DNA from: an uncultured Oscillospiraceae bacterium
Lineage (GTDB): Bacteria > Bacillota > Clostridia > Oscillospirales > Oscillospiraceae
Reading direction: 5' to 3'
Assembly (NCBI GenBank): GCA_947623745.1
Contig: CANQHN010000010.1
Location: 1-64,000 of the forward strand
Length of the DNA: 64,000 bases
Within the stretch, counting starts at the first letter, position 1. The number at the start of each line of letters is the position of its first letter. A program made the position numbers and the translations under genes. The notes beneath the pieces were generated by a model. The model ran no database searches and was not told where the DNA came from. It worked only from the letters and a program-made list of their open reading frames with translations. Of this stretch, positions 42,178 through 50,952 are shown piece by piece.

Positions 42178-42845
42178 AGAAGTATTATATCATCGCCGGA
42201 ATTTTGACCGCTGTGGGGCTGATCGGCACGTTCATCGGCCTGTCCCTCCTGCCAGACATGGTGCCCGTCCACTATAATTTTGCCGGCGAGGTGGACCGGA
42301 TGGGCAGCAAGTATGAGATGCTGATCTCTCCCGCCATAGCGATCCTGTTCTGCAGCGTTTTCCTGCTGGTGGCCCGGTTCTCCAAGGATACCAAGGACGG
42401 GCGGCTCCAGCGGAAGATTTTCGCTGTTACGGGGATTTTTGAGCTGGCGCTGTTTTTCGGCATGGGGTTCTGGTTCCTGTATCTGGCCGGCCGGGCGGAC
42501 CCCTCCGCCCCCGCTGTGGACGCCGGGGTGCTGCTCAAGGGCTGCGGCATGTTCCTCGGGCTGATGCTCATCATCCTGGGGAACTTCATGCCCAAGGCCC
42601 GGCGCAACGCCTTTTACGGCCTGCGGGTGCTCTGGACCATGGACAGCGAGGCGGTGTGGCAGCGCAGCCAGCGGTTCTCCGGCATCGCCGCCGTGGCGGC
42701 CGGGATATTGACCGTCGCGCTGTCCCTCGTCCTGCCGGGGATGTGGGCCGTGGCCGGGGTGATCGGCGTGCCTCTGGTGTGGGTGGTCGTGTCGCTGGCG
42801 GTGTCCTGGCGGTACGCCCGGAAGGAGAAGACTGGGCGGAGGTAG
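42174..42845 (+). CDS. SdpI/DUF1648-family membrane protein
   Basis: 223 aa from the ATG at 42174. Six hydrophobic segments. The DUF1648 block LLPDMVPVHYNFAGEVDRMGSK and the C-terminal SdpI block FMPKARRNAFYGLRVLWTMDSEAVWQRSQRFSG are diagnostic. In B. subtilis SdpI confers immunity to the SdpC toxin and sequesters SdpR at the membrane. No sdpABC toxin genes are present here, as in many orphan SdpRI pairs. Confidence 0.92.
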   Translation: MKKYYIIAGILTAVGLIGTFIGLSLLPDMVPVHYNFAGEVDRMGSKYEMLISPAIAILFCSVFLLVARFSKDTKDGRLQRKIFAVTGIFELALFFGMGFWFLYLAGRADPSAPAVDAGVLLKGCGMFLGLMLIILGNFMPKARRNAFYGLRVLWTMDSEAVWQRSQRFSGIAAVAAGILTVALSLVLPGMWAVAGVIGVPLVWVVVSLAVSWRYARKEKTGRR

Positions 42846-42967
42846 CCGCCCGGGCCGAAAAAGGAAGAGAGGAAGTTTTTTCAAGGCTGGGTGTACGCGG
42901 CCGTGCACATCTTTGGGGGCAAAGCACATATACTGGTATGTGCGACAAAAACCAGAGGAGGTGCGCC

Positions 42968-43078
42968 ATGGACGATACGCGGAACATCCAACTCCCGCGG
43001 CCGCCGGAGCCGCCGCCGACGGAGGACCTGGACGACTGGATCTTCCGGGGAGAGGGCTGGCTGGCCAGCGACCGATAG
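42968..43078 (+). CDS. Possible small acidic protein (36 aa)
   Basis: ATG at 42968 preceded by AGAGGAGGTGCGCC, a near-perfect ribosome site. The peptide MDDTRNIQLPRPPEPPPTED continues with LDDWIFRGEGW and is Pro/Asp-rich. A hairpin with T-run follows directly after the stop, which supports an expressed short transcript. No family recognised. Confidence 0.5.
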   Translation: MDDTRNIQLPRPPEPPPTEDLDDWIFRGEGWLASDR

Positions 43079-43080
43079 AG

Positions 43081-43109
43081 GCTGTCTCGCTTGCGGGGCA
43101 GCTTTTTTG
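43081..43109 (+). terminator. Terminator after the small ORF
   Basis: GCTGTCTCGC pairs with GCGGGGCAGC (two G-U pairs), then TTTTTT. Confidence 0.65.
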
Positions 43110-43129
43110 TTCCACCGGGCGGGTTTTCC

Positions 43130-43158
43130 TTTACTTTTTTCCTGGCCTCGGATATAAT
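43130..43158 (+). promoter_or_regulatory. prfB promoter
   Basis: TTTACT (43130-43135), 17-bp spacer, TATAAT (43153-43158). Confidence 0.75.
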
Positions 43159-43194
43159 AAAAAAACAAAACGGATATGAAGGAGTTTACCGCAC

Positions 43195-44316
43195 ATGCTC
43201 CAGTTTGACGAGTACAAAGTGAAGCTGAACAATCTCTCCCCCGCGCTGGAGGACCTGGCCCGGGCCCTGGATCTGGAGGGGGCGGAGCGGGAGCTGGACA
43301 TGCTCCAGGCCGAGTCCGCCGCCGACGGGTTCTGGGACAACCTGGACAAGGCACAGAAGGTGCAGCAGCGCATCCGGAACCTCCAGGGCAAGGTGGACAG
43401 CCAGAAGAAGCGCCAGAGCCAGTGGGACGACCTGATGGCCCTGTGCGAGATGGGCAACGAGTTCGAGGACGAGTCTCTCATCCCGGAGCTGGAGGAGGGC
43501 TACGCCAAGCTGGAGGAGGAGATGGAGAGCGCCCGGCTCCAGACCCTGCTCACCGGGGAGTACGACGCCTCCAACGTCATCCTCACCATCCACCCCGGCG
43601 CCGGCGGCACCGAGGCCCAGGACTGGGCCCAGATGCTCTACCGCATGTACACCCGCTGGACCGAGCGCCACGGCATGACCTACCAGATCATGGACTACCA
43701 GGAGGGGGACGAGGCGGGCATCAAGTCGGCCACCATCATGATCGAGGGGGAGAACGCCTACGGCTATCTGCGGGGGGAGCACGGGGTGCACCGCTTGGTG
43801 CGGGTGTCCCCCTTCGACGCCAACGCCAGAAGGCAGACCTCCTTCGCCTCGGTGGAGGTCATGCCCGACCTGCCCGAGGACGCGGACATCGAGATCCGGC
43901 CCGAGGACATCGAGATGCAGGTCTACCGGGCCAGCGGCGCCGGCGGCCAGCACATCAACAAGACCTCCTCCGCCGTCCGCCTCATCCACAAGCCCACCGG
44001 CATCGTGGTGGCCAGCCAGCAGGAGCGCTCCCAGTTCCAGAACAAGGACAACTGTATGAAGATGCTCCGGGCCAAGCTGGTGGAGCTGCAGATGCAGGAG
44101 AAGGCGGAGAAGATCTCCGACCTGAAGGGCGTGCAGCTGAAGATCGAGTGGGGCAGCCAGATCCGCTCCTACGTCTTTATGCCCTACCAGCTGGTGAAGG
44201 ACAACCGCACCGCCTATGAGACCAGCGGCATCAACGGCGTCATGGACGGCGACTTGGACGGGTTCATCAACGCATACCTCACCTGCGAGGCCACGGGCAA
44301 CTGGGCCACAAAATAA
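43195..44316 (+). CDS. prfB: Peptide chain release factor 2
   Basis: 373 aa in one uninterrupted frame. It releases the peptide at UGA and UAA codons. The codon-reading tripeptide SPF is at 205-207 and the catalytic GGQ at 250-252 (SGAGGQHINKT). The usual programmed +1 frameshift site near codon 25 (CTT TGA C) is absent; the region reads straight through ARALDLEGAEREL. ATG after GAAGGAG. Autoregulation by frameshifting therefore cannot operate here. Confidence 0.96.
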   Translation: MLQFDEYKVKLNNLSPALEDLARALDLEGAERELDMLQAESAADGFWDNLDKAQKVQQRIRNLQGKVDSQKKRQSQWDDLMALCEMGNEFEDESLIPELEEGYAKLEEEMESARLQTLLTGEYDASNVILTIHPGAGGTEAQDWAQMLYRMYTRWTERHGMTYQIMDYQEGDEAGIKSATIMIEGENAYGYLRGEHGVHRLVRVSPFDANARRQTSFASVEVMPDLPEDADIEIRPEDIEMQVYRASGAGGQHINKTSSAVRLIHKPTGIVVASQQERSQFQNKDNCMKMLRAKLVELQMQEKAEKISDLKGVQLKIEWGSQIRSYVFMPYQLVKDNRTAYETSGINGVMDGDLDGFINAYLTCEATGNWATK

Positions 44317-44323
44317 CAAGCAG

Positions 44324-44355
44324 GCGCGGGCGGCTGTGCCGTCCGCGCTTATTTT
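44324..44355 (+). terminator. prfB terminator
   Basis: GCGCGGGCGGC / GCCGTCCGCGC with a TGT loop, then TTATTTTA. Confidence 0.7.
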
Positions 44356-44450
44356 ATGCCATCTGCGCCGTTTCGTTGCATTTTTGACCGTCCGGCGCTA
44401 TAATTTTACTATATCCGCCCTTGAGCGGAACAGAGAAAGGTGGAGTTACA

Positions 44451-45128
44451 GTGGAATACAAAATCGTTGGCGAGCCGATGCCCGTGGTCATCTGTGACCT
44501 GGCCGGCGGGGAGTCCATGATCACCGAGAAGGGCTCCATGGTGTGGATGAGCCCCAATATGGATATGCAGACCTCCGCTGGCGGCATCGGCAAGGCCTTC
44601 GGCCGGATGTTCTCCGGCGAGGCCATGTTCCAGAATATCTATACCGCCCAGGGCGGCCCCGGCATGGTCGCCTTCGGCGCCAGCTTCCCCGGCTCCATCC
44701 GGGCCATCCAGGTCTCCCCCGACCGGCCCCTGGTGCTCCAGAAGTCCGCCTTCCTGGCCGCCGAGCAGGGGGTGGAGCTGTCCATCTTCTTCCAAAAGAA
44801 GGTGGCCGCCGGGTTCTTCGGCGGCGAGGGCTTCATCATGCAGAAGCTCACCGGCAGCGGCACCGCCTTTGTGGAGATCGACGGCTCCGCGGTGGAGTAC
44901 GACCTGAAGGCCGGCGAGACCCTCATCGTGGACACCGGCAACCTGGCCATGATGGACGCCTCCTGCTCCATCGACATCCAGACGGTGAAGGGCGTGAAGA
45001 ACAAGCTCTTCGGCGGCGAGGGGTTCTTCAACACCGTGGTCACCGGGCCCGGCCATGTGGTCCTCCAGACCATGCCGCTGAGCAGCTTTGCCGGCTCCAT
45101 CGCCTCTGTGCTGCCCAGCTCGAAGTGA
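44451..45128 (+). CDS. AIM24/TIGR00266 family protein
   Basis: 225 aa from the GTG at 44451 (AGAAAGGTGGAGTTACA upstream). Beta-rich fold with Gly-dense repeats. EYKIVGEPMPVVICDLAGGESMITEKGSMVWMSPNMDMQT and FFGGEGFIMQKLTGSG are the hallmarks of TIGR00266/AIM24 (DUF124). The bacterial role is unknown; fungal relatives are mitochondrial. Single-gene unit closed by a strong terminator. Confidence 0.92.
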   Translation: MEYKIVGEPMPVVICDLAGGESMITEKGSMVWMSPNMDMQTSAGGIGKAFGRMFSGEAMFQNIYTAQGGPGMVAFGASFPGSIRAIQVSPDRPLVLQKSAFLAAEQGVELSIFFQKKVAAGFFGGEGFIMQKLTGSGTAFVEIDGSAVEYDLKAGETLIVDTGNLAMMDASCSIDIQTVKGVKNKLFGGEGFFNTVVTGPGHVVLQTMPLSSFAGSIASVLPSSK

Positions 45129-45141
45129 GCAAAAAAAGCGT

Positions 45142-45178
45142 GAAAAAGCTCCGGGAGCATCCGCTCCCGGAGCTTTTT
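45142..45178. terminator. Bidirectional terminator
   Basis: AAAAAGCTCCGGGAGC and its complement around ATCC. Confidence 0.9.
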
Positions 45179-45194
45179 GCTGTCTAATGTCTAA

Positions 45195-45968
45195 TCAGAT
45201 TTCCGCCTCCACAGGGTTGACGAGGGCGCCGATGCCCTCGATGCGCATCTCCATCACGTCGCCGGGCTTGACCGGGCCCACGCCGGAGGGGGTGCCGGTG
45301 AAGATCACGTCCCCCGGCTCCAGGGTCATGGCCTGGGACAGGTAGCTGACCAGGAACGGGGCGTCGAAGATCAGGTTTTTGGTGTTGGAGTGCTGCTTGC
45401 GCTCCCCATTGACATAGCTGGAGATGTTCAGCCCCGCCGCCGGGTCGATCTCCGTCTCGATCCACGGGCCCAGGGGGGAGAAGGTGTCGAAGCCCTTGCA
45501 CACCCCCCACTGGCAGGTGGGGGACTGCAAATCCCGGGCTGTGACGTCGTTGCCGATGGTGTAGCCCAGGATGTAGCCGGGGGCCATCTCCCGGGAGACG
45601 TGCCGGGCCCGGCGGCCGATGACGATCACCAGCTCCGCCTCGTACTCCACCTGGTGGGTGAGAGCCTTGGGGCATAGCACCGGCCGGCCGGGGTCGGTCA
45701 GGCTGCTGTTGGGCTTCAGGAAGATGTTGGGCTCGGTGGGGATGGGGCGGTTGAACTCCTCGGCGTGGTCCCGGTAGTTGAAGCCCATGGCCAGGATCTT
45801 GGTGGGCAGGCAGGGCGTGAGCAGCTCCAGCTCCTCCAGGTGCCTGCGCTGGCCCGTGGGGGCCCACTTGCCGAAGGGCGTGCCGGTGAGGATCTGGACG
45901 GTGGTATCGCTCTCCATCTTGCCGTAGATGGGGGCGTGTCTGCCGCGGAAACGAACAAAGCGGGCCAT
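45195..45968 (-). CDS. Fumarylacetoacetate hydrolase family protein
   Basis: 257 aa. The FAH domain covers about 55-257: ILAMGFNYRDHAEEFN, PNIFLKPNSSLTDPG, metal ligands in HQVEYEAELVIVIGRRAR and the closing GDVIFTGTPSGVGPVKPGD. Members hydrolyse or decarboxylate acylpyruvates and catechol-derived diketo acids; oxaloacetate decarboxylation is another known activity. The substrate here is open. ATG after AAGGAGGAATCGCT, promoter TTGCCT-17-TACACT just upstream. Confidence 0.92.
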   Translation of the reverse strand: MARFVRFRGRHAPIYGKMESDTTVQILTGTPFGKWAPTGQRRHLEELELLTPCLPTKILAMGFNYRDHAEEFNRPIPTEPNIFLKPNSSLTDPGRPVLCPKALTHQVEYEAELVIVIGRRARHVSREMAPGYILGYTIGNDVTARDLQSPTCQWGVCKGFDTFSPLGPWIETEIDPAAGLNISSYVNGERKQHSNTKNLIFDAPFLVSYLSQAMTLEPGDVIFTGTPSGVGPVKPGDVMEMRIEGIGALVNPVEAEI

Positions 45969-46162
45969 AGCGATTCCTCCTTAGTGCTGTTTGTTCTAGT
46001 GTACCGCGATATGGGAGAAAAGGCAAGGACAATTTGCGGCGGGCTGTTTGGGAAAAAATCCGGACAGCCCTCCTGTTCCGACCTGGTTCTTCCAATATAT
46101 GGAATATAATGGCATTCCAATCGCCCGGGACAAGCCCCGGGAGCACATAGGAGGAGAGGGTC

Positions 46163-48490
46163 ATGGCGGCCAGAGAGGATATTCAGGCAAAGCTGGGGAA
46201 ACTGCGCGGGGCGGCGGTCCGGACCGGCCGGGCGGGCGCGCCGGCGGCGGGGCTGCTGGCCGAGGTGGGCATCCACGCCCTGCTGGGCGCAGTGCTCTCC
46301 GGGGCGGTGATCTTCGGCTCCTGCGCCCCCTTCGGCGTGGCGATGGTGGCCGCGTCCGGCACCGGGCTGTGCGGGGCGGGAGCGCTGGTGGGGGCCGGAT
46401 TCGGCTACTTGATGCTGCTCCGCTTTTCCGACGCGCTGCGCTACCTGTCCGCCTGCATCCTCACCTTCGCCGTGGCCTTCGCCTTTTACGACGTGAAGCT
46501 GCTACGCCGGCCCTGGAGCATGGCGGTGATCGCCGGGCTGATGGACGGCTGTACCGGCTTTGTCTACCTGGCCCAGGGGGGCTGGCGGCCCGCGGAGGTG
46601 CTGTTTTTCCTCCTGGAGCTGGCCGCCGCCGTGGGGGCGACCTACTGCTTCCGGCAGGTGCTGCTGCCTCTGCGCCAGGCCAGGGAGGACCGGGAGATGA
46701 CCGACCGGCGGCGGTTCTCCCTGCTGGTGATGACCTGCTGTGTGCTGATCTCCCTGTCCGGGCTGGAGCTGGGCGGGGCCGTCTCCCTGGGGCGGGCCCT
46801 AGCCGCGGCGGCTGCTCTGGCCGGCGCGTGGAAGGGGGGACCGTCGGTGGGGGCCGTGCTGGGGCTGTACCTGGGCCTGTCCATGGATATGGCCGGGACC
46901 GGCACGCCGGTGTACGCCATGGCCTGGGGCGCAGCGGCCCTGGCTGCCGGGGCCTGCCGGAAGAAGGGGCGCCCGGCCGCTGCAGTGGCCTTCGTGTGCG
47001 CCAACGCCGCCGCCACCGCATGGACCTGGACCCAGGGGGCGCAGATGTCCATCCTGTATGAGGTGTTCCTGGGCTCCGTGGCCTTTGCGGCTGTGCCGGA
47101 GCGGCTGTGGCGGAGCGTCACCCCGCTGGTGGCGCCGGAGCGGGAAACCGGGGCCAGCGGCTACGGCCAGCGGTACGTCCGGGAGAAGCTGGAGGCCACC
47201 GCGCTGGCCTTCCGGGCCCTGTACGAGTCCCTGCGGGGGGCCTTCCGCGCCCCACCCAACGACAACAACGTGGCGGTGGTCTTTGACCGGGCGGCCTGCC
47301 GGGTGTGCCGGAAGTGCTCCCTGCGGGACAGCTGCTGGGAGCGAGGGTACGTGAACACCTACAACGCCCTCAACGACGCCACCGCGGCCATGCTGGAGCG
47401 GGGCCGGGGGGAGCCGGGGGACTTCCCCCGGCACTTCGCCGACCACTGCATCCACTTCGGTCCCTTCCTGGAGGCGGTCAACCAGGAGTTGTCCGCCCTG
47501 TTCACCCGGAGGCAGTACAGCGGCCGCCTGCGGGAGAGCCGCATGGCGGTGGCCAGGCAGTACGCCCAGCTGGGGGCGCTGCTGGACCGGGCGGCGGCGG
47601 AGCTGGGCCGGGAGCTGGTGCCCGACCTGCCCGGGGAGCGCCGCCTGCGCCAATACCTGGCCGCCCGGGGGCTGGAGCTGGAGGTGGCGGTGTTCCGGGA
47701 CGAGTACGGCCGCCTGCGCTGCCAGCTGCGGGGCGACGGCTGGCGGGAGCTGGCACGGGAGGAGGAGCTGTCCGGCCTGGAGCGCACCCTGGGGGTCCCC
47801 CTGCGGGCGGAGGCCCGGGAGGAGGAGCTGCTGCTCATCCAGCTGGAGCCGCTGATGGCGGTGGCCGGGGTGGCCGCCCGGAAGAAGGACGGCGAGACGG
47901 TCAGCGGCGACGCGGGCACCTACTTCAAGCGGGAGGACGGCACCCTGTATGTCCTGCTGTGCGACGGGATGGGCAGCGGCCCGCTGGCCAACCGGGAGAG
48001 CAGCCTGGCCGTGCGCCTGCTGGAGCAGTTCCTCCAGGCCGGGGTGGAGACGGAGCACGCCCTGAACACCCTGAACTCCGCCCTGGCCCTGCGGGGAGAG
48101 GAGCAGGGGGGGTTCACCACGGTGGATCTGTTGCAGGTGGACCTGTTCACCGGGGAGGGCAGCATCTACAAGCTGGGGGCCGCCCCCACCTACATCAAGC
48201 ACGGGGACAGCGTGCGCAGGATCACGGGCAGCGCCCTGCCCGCCGGCCTCCAGGACCAGGACAGGGACCGCCCCGACTGCACCCGCATCCGCCTGGAGCC
48301 GGAGGACTGCGTGCTCATGGTCAGCGACGGGGTGTCCGGCACGGGGGAGGACGACTGGGTGCGCCGCCGCCTGGCCGACTTCCGGGGGGACAGCCCCAAG
48401 GAGCTGGCCCGCAGCCTCATCACTGACAGCCCCGAGGGGGCCACCGACGACCGCACCGCCCTGGTGGTGCGCATCGCGAAGAGGGGATGA
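46163..48490 (+). CDS. spoIIE: Stage II sporulation protein E (SpoIIE phosphatase)
   Basis: 775 aa. N-terminal third: about ten membrane helices starting GIHALLGAVLSGAVIFGSCAPFGVAMVAASG. Central part: a Cys-rich block CRVCRKCSLRDSCW near 378-391 and the FtsZ-interaction region. C-terminal PP2C domain: GDAGTYFKREDGTLYVLLCDGMGSGPLANRESSLAV and LMVSDGVSGTGEDDW carry the metal aspartates. It dephosphorylates SpoIIAA to activate sigma-F in the forespore. ATG after AGGAGGAGAGGGTC. A TATAAT -10 lies at 46105-46110; no clear -35 or Spo0A box was found. Confidence 0.96.
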   Translation: MAAREDIQAKLGKLRGAAVRTGRAGAPAAGLLAEVGIHALLGAVLSGAVIFGSCAPFGVAMVAASGTGLCGAGALVGAGFGYLMLLRFSDALRYLSACILTFAVAFAFYDVKLLRRPWSMAVIAGLMDGCTGFVYLAQGGWRPAEVLFFLLELAAAVGATYCFRQVLLPLRQAREDREMTDRRRFSLLVMTCCVLISLSGLELGGAVSLGRALAAAAALAGAWKGGPSVGAVLGLYLGLSMDMAGTGTPVYAMAWGAAALAAGACRKKGRPAAAVAFVCANAAATAWTWTQGAQMSILYEVFLGSVAFAAVPERLWRSVTPLVAPERETGASGYGQRYVREKLEATALAFRALYESLRGAFRAPPNDNNVAVVFDRAACRVCRKCSLRDSCWERGYVNTYNALNDATAAMLERGRGEPGDFPRHFADHCIHFGPFLEAVNQELSALFTRRQYSGRLRESRMAVARQYAQLGALLDRAAAELGRELVPDLPGERRLRQYLAARGLELEVAVFRDEYGRLRCQLRGDGWRELAREEELSGLERTLGVPLRAEAREEELLLIQLEPLMAVAGVAARKKDGETVSGDAGTYFKREDGTLYVLLCDGMGSGPLANRESSLAVRLLEQFLQAGVETEHALNTLNSALALRGEEQGGFTTVDLLQVDLFTGEGSIYKLGAAPTYIKHGDSVRRITGSALPAGLQDQDRDRPDCTRIRLEPEDCVLMVSDGVSGTGEDDWVRRRLADFRGDSPKELARSLITDSPEGATDDRTALVVRIAKRG

Positions 48491-48508
48491 ACGGAGAAGA
48501 AACGAGGG

Positions 48509-48538
48509 CCGCCGGCACAGCCGGCGGCCCAATTTTTA
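48509..48538 (+). terminator. spoIIE terminator
   Basis: GGGCCGCCGGC / GCCGGCGGCCC with a 3-nt loop, then AATTTTTA. Confidence 0.8.
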
Positions 48539-49390
48539 TGCTTTGTGCCTTCGGCCCCACAGGACCTGCCACGCCGCCGCGCCCAGCAGCAGGATATTGC
48601 CGCACAGGTACAGCCACACCAGCAGGATGATCAGCGAGGCCAGGGAGCCGTAGAGCAGGGAGTAGCGGGAGGACAGGCCAATGAACCAGCCGAACAGGGC
48701 CGAGCAGCCCACCAGGGCCGCGGCGGCGAAGGCTGCGGCAAAGATCATGCCCCAGCCCCGCTGCTTTTTGGGCAGGCCCTCCCAGTAGAGGGCCAGCACG
48801 ATCAGCAGCATGGCGCAGAACAGCAGCAGGTATTTCAGCCACAGCCACAGCTGGGACAGGGCGGACAGGGGGAGGGCGGCCAGCAGCGCCTGAGGCAGGT
48901 GGACCTCCAGCAGGTGGAAGAACCACTCCCCGGTGAAGATGACGATGATGGAGAGGTAGATGCCGGCCAGAAACACCAGGGACAGGGCTATGCTCATCAG
49001 GAACCGCCCTATGTCCACTCTGGGTCTGCGGCCGCTGATCTCCTCCAGGGCGTGGAACAGGGTGCGCAGGCCCGCCGAGGCGGAGAACACGATGGCGGCT
49101 AGGGCGGCGGGGAGGACCGCCGGGGCGTAGGTGCGGGAGGCGTAGCTGAGAAAGTCCCGCATCACCCCCAGTCCCTCCCGGGGGAGCAGGCGGTCCAGAC
49201 CCAGCAGGAACTGCTCCAGATTCAGGTGGAACAGGCCGATGAAGCAGTTGACGCACAGGAGCAGGGGAAAGAGGGTCAGGATCAAAAAGTAGGCCAGCGC
49301 CGCCGCGGACTGCGGCCCGCCGCACCGGCCGTAGACGTCCCACAGCTCCAGGGCGAATCGCACCGGCGGGAGTTCCAGCAGCTTTTTCAT
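48536..49390 (-). CDS. YihY/BrkB-family inner membrane protein
   Basis: 284 aa with about six membrane segments. GGPQSAAALAYFLILTLFPLLLCVNCFIGLF and LLYGSLASLIILLVWLYLCGNILLLGAAA are the family's two most conserved parts. Once called ribonuclease BN in error; now regarded as a membrane protein of unknown, probably envelope-related, function. The stop overlaps the end of the spoIIE terminator, so the two genes converge. Confidence 0.92.
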   Translation of the reverse strand: MKKLLELPPVRFALELWDVYGRCGGPQSAAALAYFLILTLFPLLLCVNCFIGLFHLNLEQFLLGLDRLLPREGLGVMRDFLSYASRTYAPAVLPAALAAIVFSASAGLRTLFHALEEISGRRPRVDIGRFLMSIALSLVFLAGIYLSIIVIFTGEWFFHLLEVHLPQALLAALPLSALSQLWLWLKYLLLFCAMLLIVLALYWEGLPKKQRGWGMIFAAAFAAAALVGCSALFGWFIGLSSRYSLLYGSLASLIILLVWLYLCGNILLLGAAAWQVLWGRRHKA

Positions 49391-49447
49391 GTCGTCACCT
49401 GCCCCCTGTAAGGATACAACGGGATGAACCGGAAATTTGCTGAAAAG

Positions 49448-49480
49448 AAAAAGACCGTCTGCCCTCAGACGGCCTTTTTA
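49448..49480 (-). terminator. rpsT terminator
   Basis: AAAGACCGTCTG / CAGACGGCCTTTTT inverted repeat just after the rpsT stop; T-rich on both strands. Confidence 0.75.
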
Positions 49481-49487
49481 CTTTGAC

Positions 49488-49751
49488 TTACGCCAGCTTG
49501 TTCAGCCTGATGGTCATGCCGCTCTTCTTGTTGGCGGCATTGTTTTTATGCAGCAGCCCCTTGGCAACGGCCTGATCCACCGCCTTGACGGCTACCTTGT
49601 AAGCGACATCGGCCTCGCTGCGGTTGCCATCCGCCACCGCGGCGTCAAACTTTTTGATGTCGGTCTTCAGCGCGGACTTCAGGGCCTTGTTCTGCATGGC
49701 CTTGGTCTTGCTGACCAGAACACGCTTCTTGGCAGACTTGATATTCGGCAA
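49488..49751 (-). CDS. rpsT: 30S ribosomal protein S20
   Basis: 87 aa, the normal size. LPNIKSAKKRVLVSKTKAMQNKALKSALKT is the conserved N-terminus. The start is the TTG at 49749-49751 (GAGGAGGTGTTTGG upstream); rare starts are common in rpsT and relate to its autoregulation. It is transcribed divergently from gpr, a gene order seen in many spore formers. Promoter TTGATT-17-TATAAT at 49812-49840. Confidence 0.96.
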   Translation of the reverse strand: MPNIKSAKKRVLVSKTKAMQNKALKSALKTDIKKFDAAVADGNRSEADVAYKVAVKAVDQAVAKGLLHKNNAANKKSGMTIRLNKLA

Positions 49752-49811
49752 ACCAAACACCTCCTCCGATCTTGATCTGAATTTACGCATGGTTGACCTG
49801 CGCAGGTATGT

Positions 49812-49840
49812 ATTATAGCAACGGCTCGGAAAAAAATCAA
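49812..49840 (-). promoter_or_regulatory. rpsT promoter
   Basis: Minus strand TTGATT (49835-49840), 17-bp spacer, TATAAT (49812-49817). Confidence 0.75.
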
Positions 49841-49948
49841 CTGTTTTTTTTGATTTTTTCAGAAAAAACGGATAGTTTTTTTGAGTGGGCAAAAAATAGT
49901 GGAAAAACGTGCCGGTGCCACAATATCTGGTGCCGGGGAGGAGGAGCT

Positions 49949-50839
49949 ATGCGCATCAGACGCACCGACCTGGCCCTGGAGGCCAGGGAACTATGGCAGG
50001 AGTCGGCGGGGGAGGCCACGGAGCTGCCCGGCGTGGAGGCCGGGGACAGTCTGCGGGAGGGGTTCCCTGTCACCACCGTGCGCATCCTGGACCGGCGGGG
50101 GGAGCAGGCCCTGGGCAAAGCCCCGGGCAGCTACGTGACCCTGACCCTGGACGGCCTGCGGCGCCGGGAGGAGGGGGCCTTCGGCCGGGCGGTGCGGGCG
50201 GTGGCGGCGAAGCTGGGGGAGCTGCTGCCCGAGCTGACCCCGGACGCGCCGGCCCTGGTGGTGGGGCTGGGAAACCGGTTCATCACCCCCGACGCCATTG
50301 GGCCCAAGGTCCACGACCACATTCTGGTCACCCGCCACCTGGTCGCCCAGGCCCCGGAGCACTTCGGCTCCTTCCGCCCGGTGGCCGCCCTGGCCGCCGG
50401 GGTGCTGGGCACGACGGGGGTGGAGAGCGGCGAGCTGGTGCGCAGCGTGTGCGGGACGCTCCGCCCGGCGGTGGTCATCGCGGTGGACGCCCTGGCCTCC
50501 CGCAGCGTGGAGCGGCTGTGCCGCACGGTGCAGCTGGCCGACACGGGCATCTCCCCGGGCTCCGGGGTGGGCAGCCACCGCCACGCCCTGGACCGGGACA
50601 GCCTGGGGGTGCCGGTGATCGCCGTAGGGGTGCCCACGGTGGTGGACGCGGCCACGCTGGCCGCCGACCTGACGGGGGCGGAGGAGCCCCCGGCCCTGGA
50701 CCGGGGCCGGGAGATGCTGGTGACCCCCAAGGACATCGACAGCCAGGTGGACGATTTGAGCAAGGTGGTCGGCTACGGCATCAACCTGGCCCTCCAGCCG
50801 GGGCTGGGGCTGGAGGACCTGGAGCTGCTGCTGAGCTGA
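49949..50839 (+). CDS. gpr: GPR endopeptidase (spore germination protease)
   Basis: 296 aa from the ATG at 49949 (GGGGAGGAGGAGCT upstream). It degrades small acid-soluble spore proteins on germination. RRTDLALEARELWQ at the N-terminus is the pro-segment region removed on activation; GLGNRFITPDAIGPKVHDHILVTRHL and LASRSVERLCRTVQLADTGISPGSGVGSHR are the strongest family blocks. It is shorter than the B. subtilis enzyme (about 370 aa). It should be made under forespore sigma factors, but I found no convincing sigma-G promoter. Confidence 0.95.
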   Translation: MRIRRTDLALEARELWQESAGEATELPGVEAGDSLREGFPVTTVRILDRRGEQALGKAPGSYVTLTLDGLRRREEGAFGRAVRAVAAKLGELLPELTPDAPALVVGLGNRFITPDAIGPKVHDHILVTRHLVAQAPEHFGSFRPVAALAAGVLGTTGVESGELVRSVCGTLRPAVVIAVDALASRSVERLCRTVQLADTGISPGSGVGSHRHALDRDSLGVPVIAVGVPTVVDAATLAADLTGAEEPPALDRGREMLVTPKDIDSQVDDLSKVVGYGINLALQPGLGLEDLELLLS

Positions 50840-50952
50840 GATTTGCGGCACATTTAATCGATTCTTTATTTTCTTTCCGGGGGAAATGTGTTATACTGGA
50901 CAGGCGCGGGGCAGTTTCCCCGCCAAAGACCAGAAAAAAGGTGGGAGACCCC

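Larger units (their letters stand above)
42846..43194 (+). other. Intergenic region with a small ORF, terminator and prfB promoter
   Basis: A 349-bp stretch without a large gene. It holds a GCACATA/TATGTGC hairpin (42924-42943), the 36-aa ORF at 42968, a terminator at 43081-43109 and the prfB promoter at 43130-43158. Confidence 0.6.

Noticed and set aside
46040..46162. Spo0A box or sigma-H promoter before spoIIE
   Set aside because: Only a TATAAT -10 is clear. No good TGTCGAA match or -35 was found by eye.
49841..49948. Sigma-G promoter before gpr (GGATA near 49870 with an A-rich -10)
   Set aside because: The match is too weak in a poly-A/T stretch to claim.
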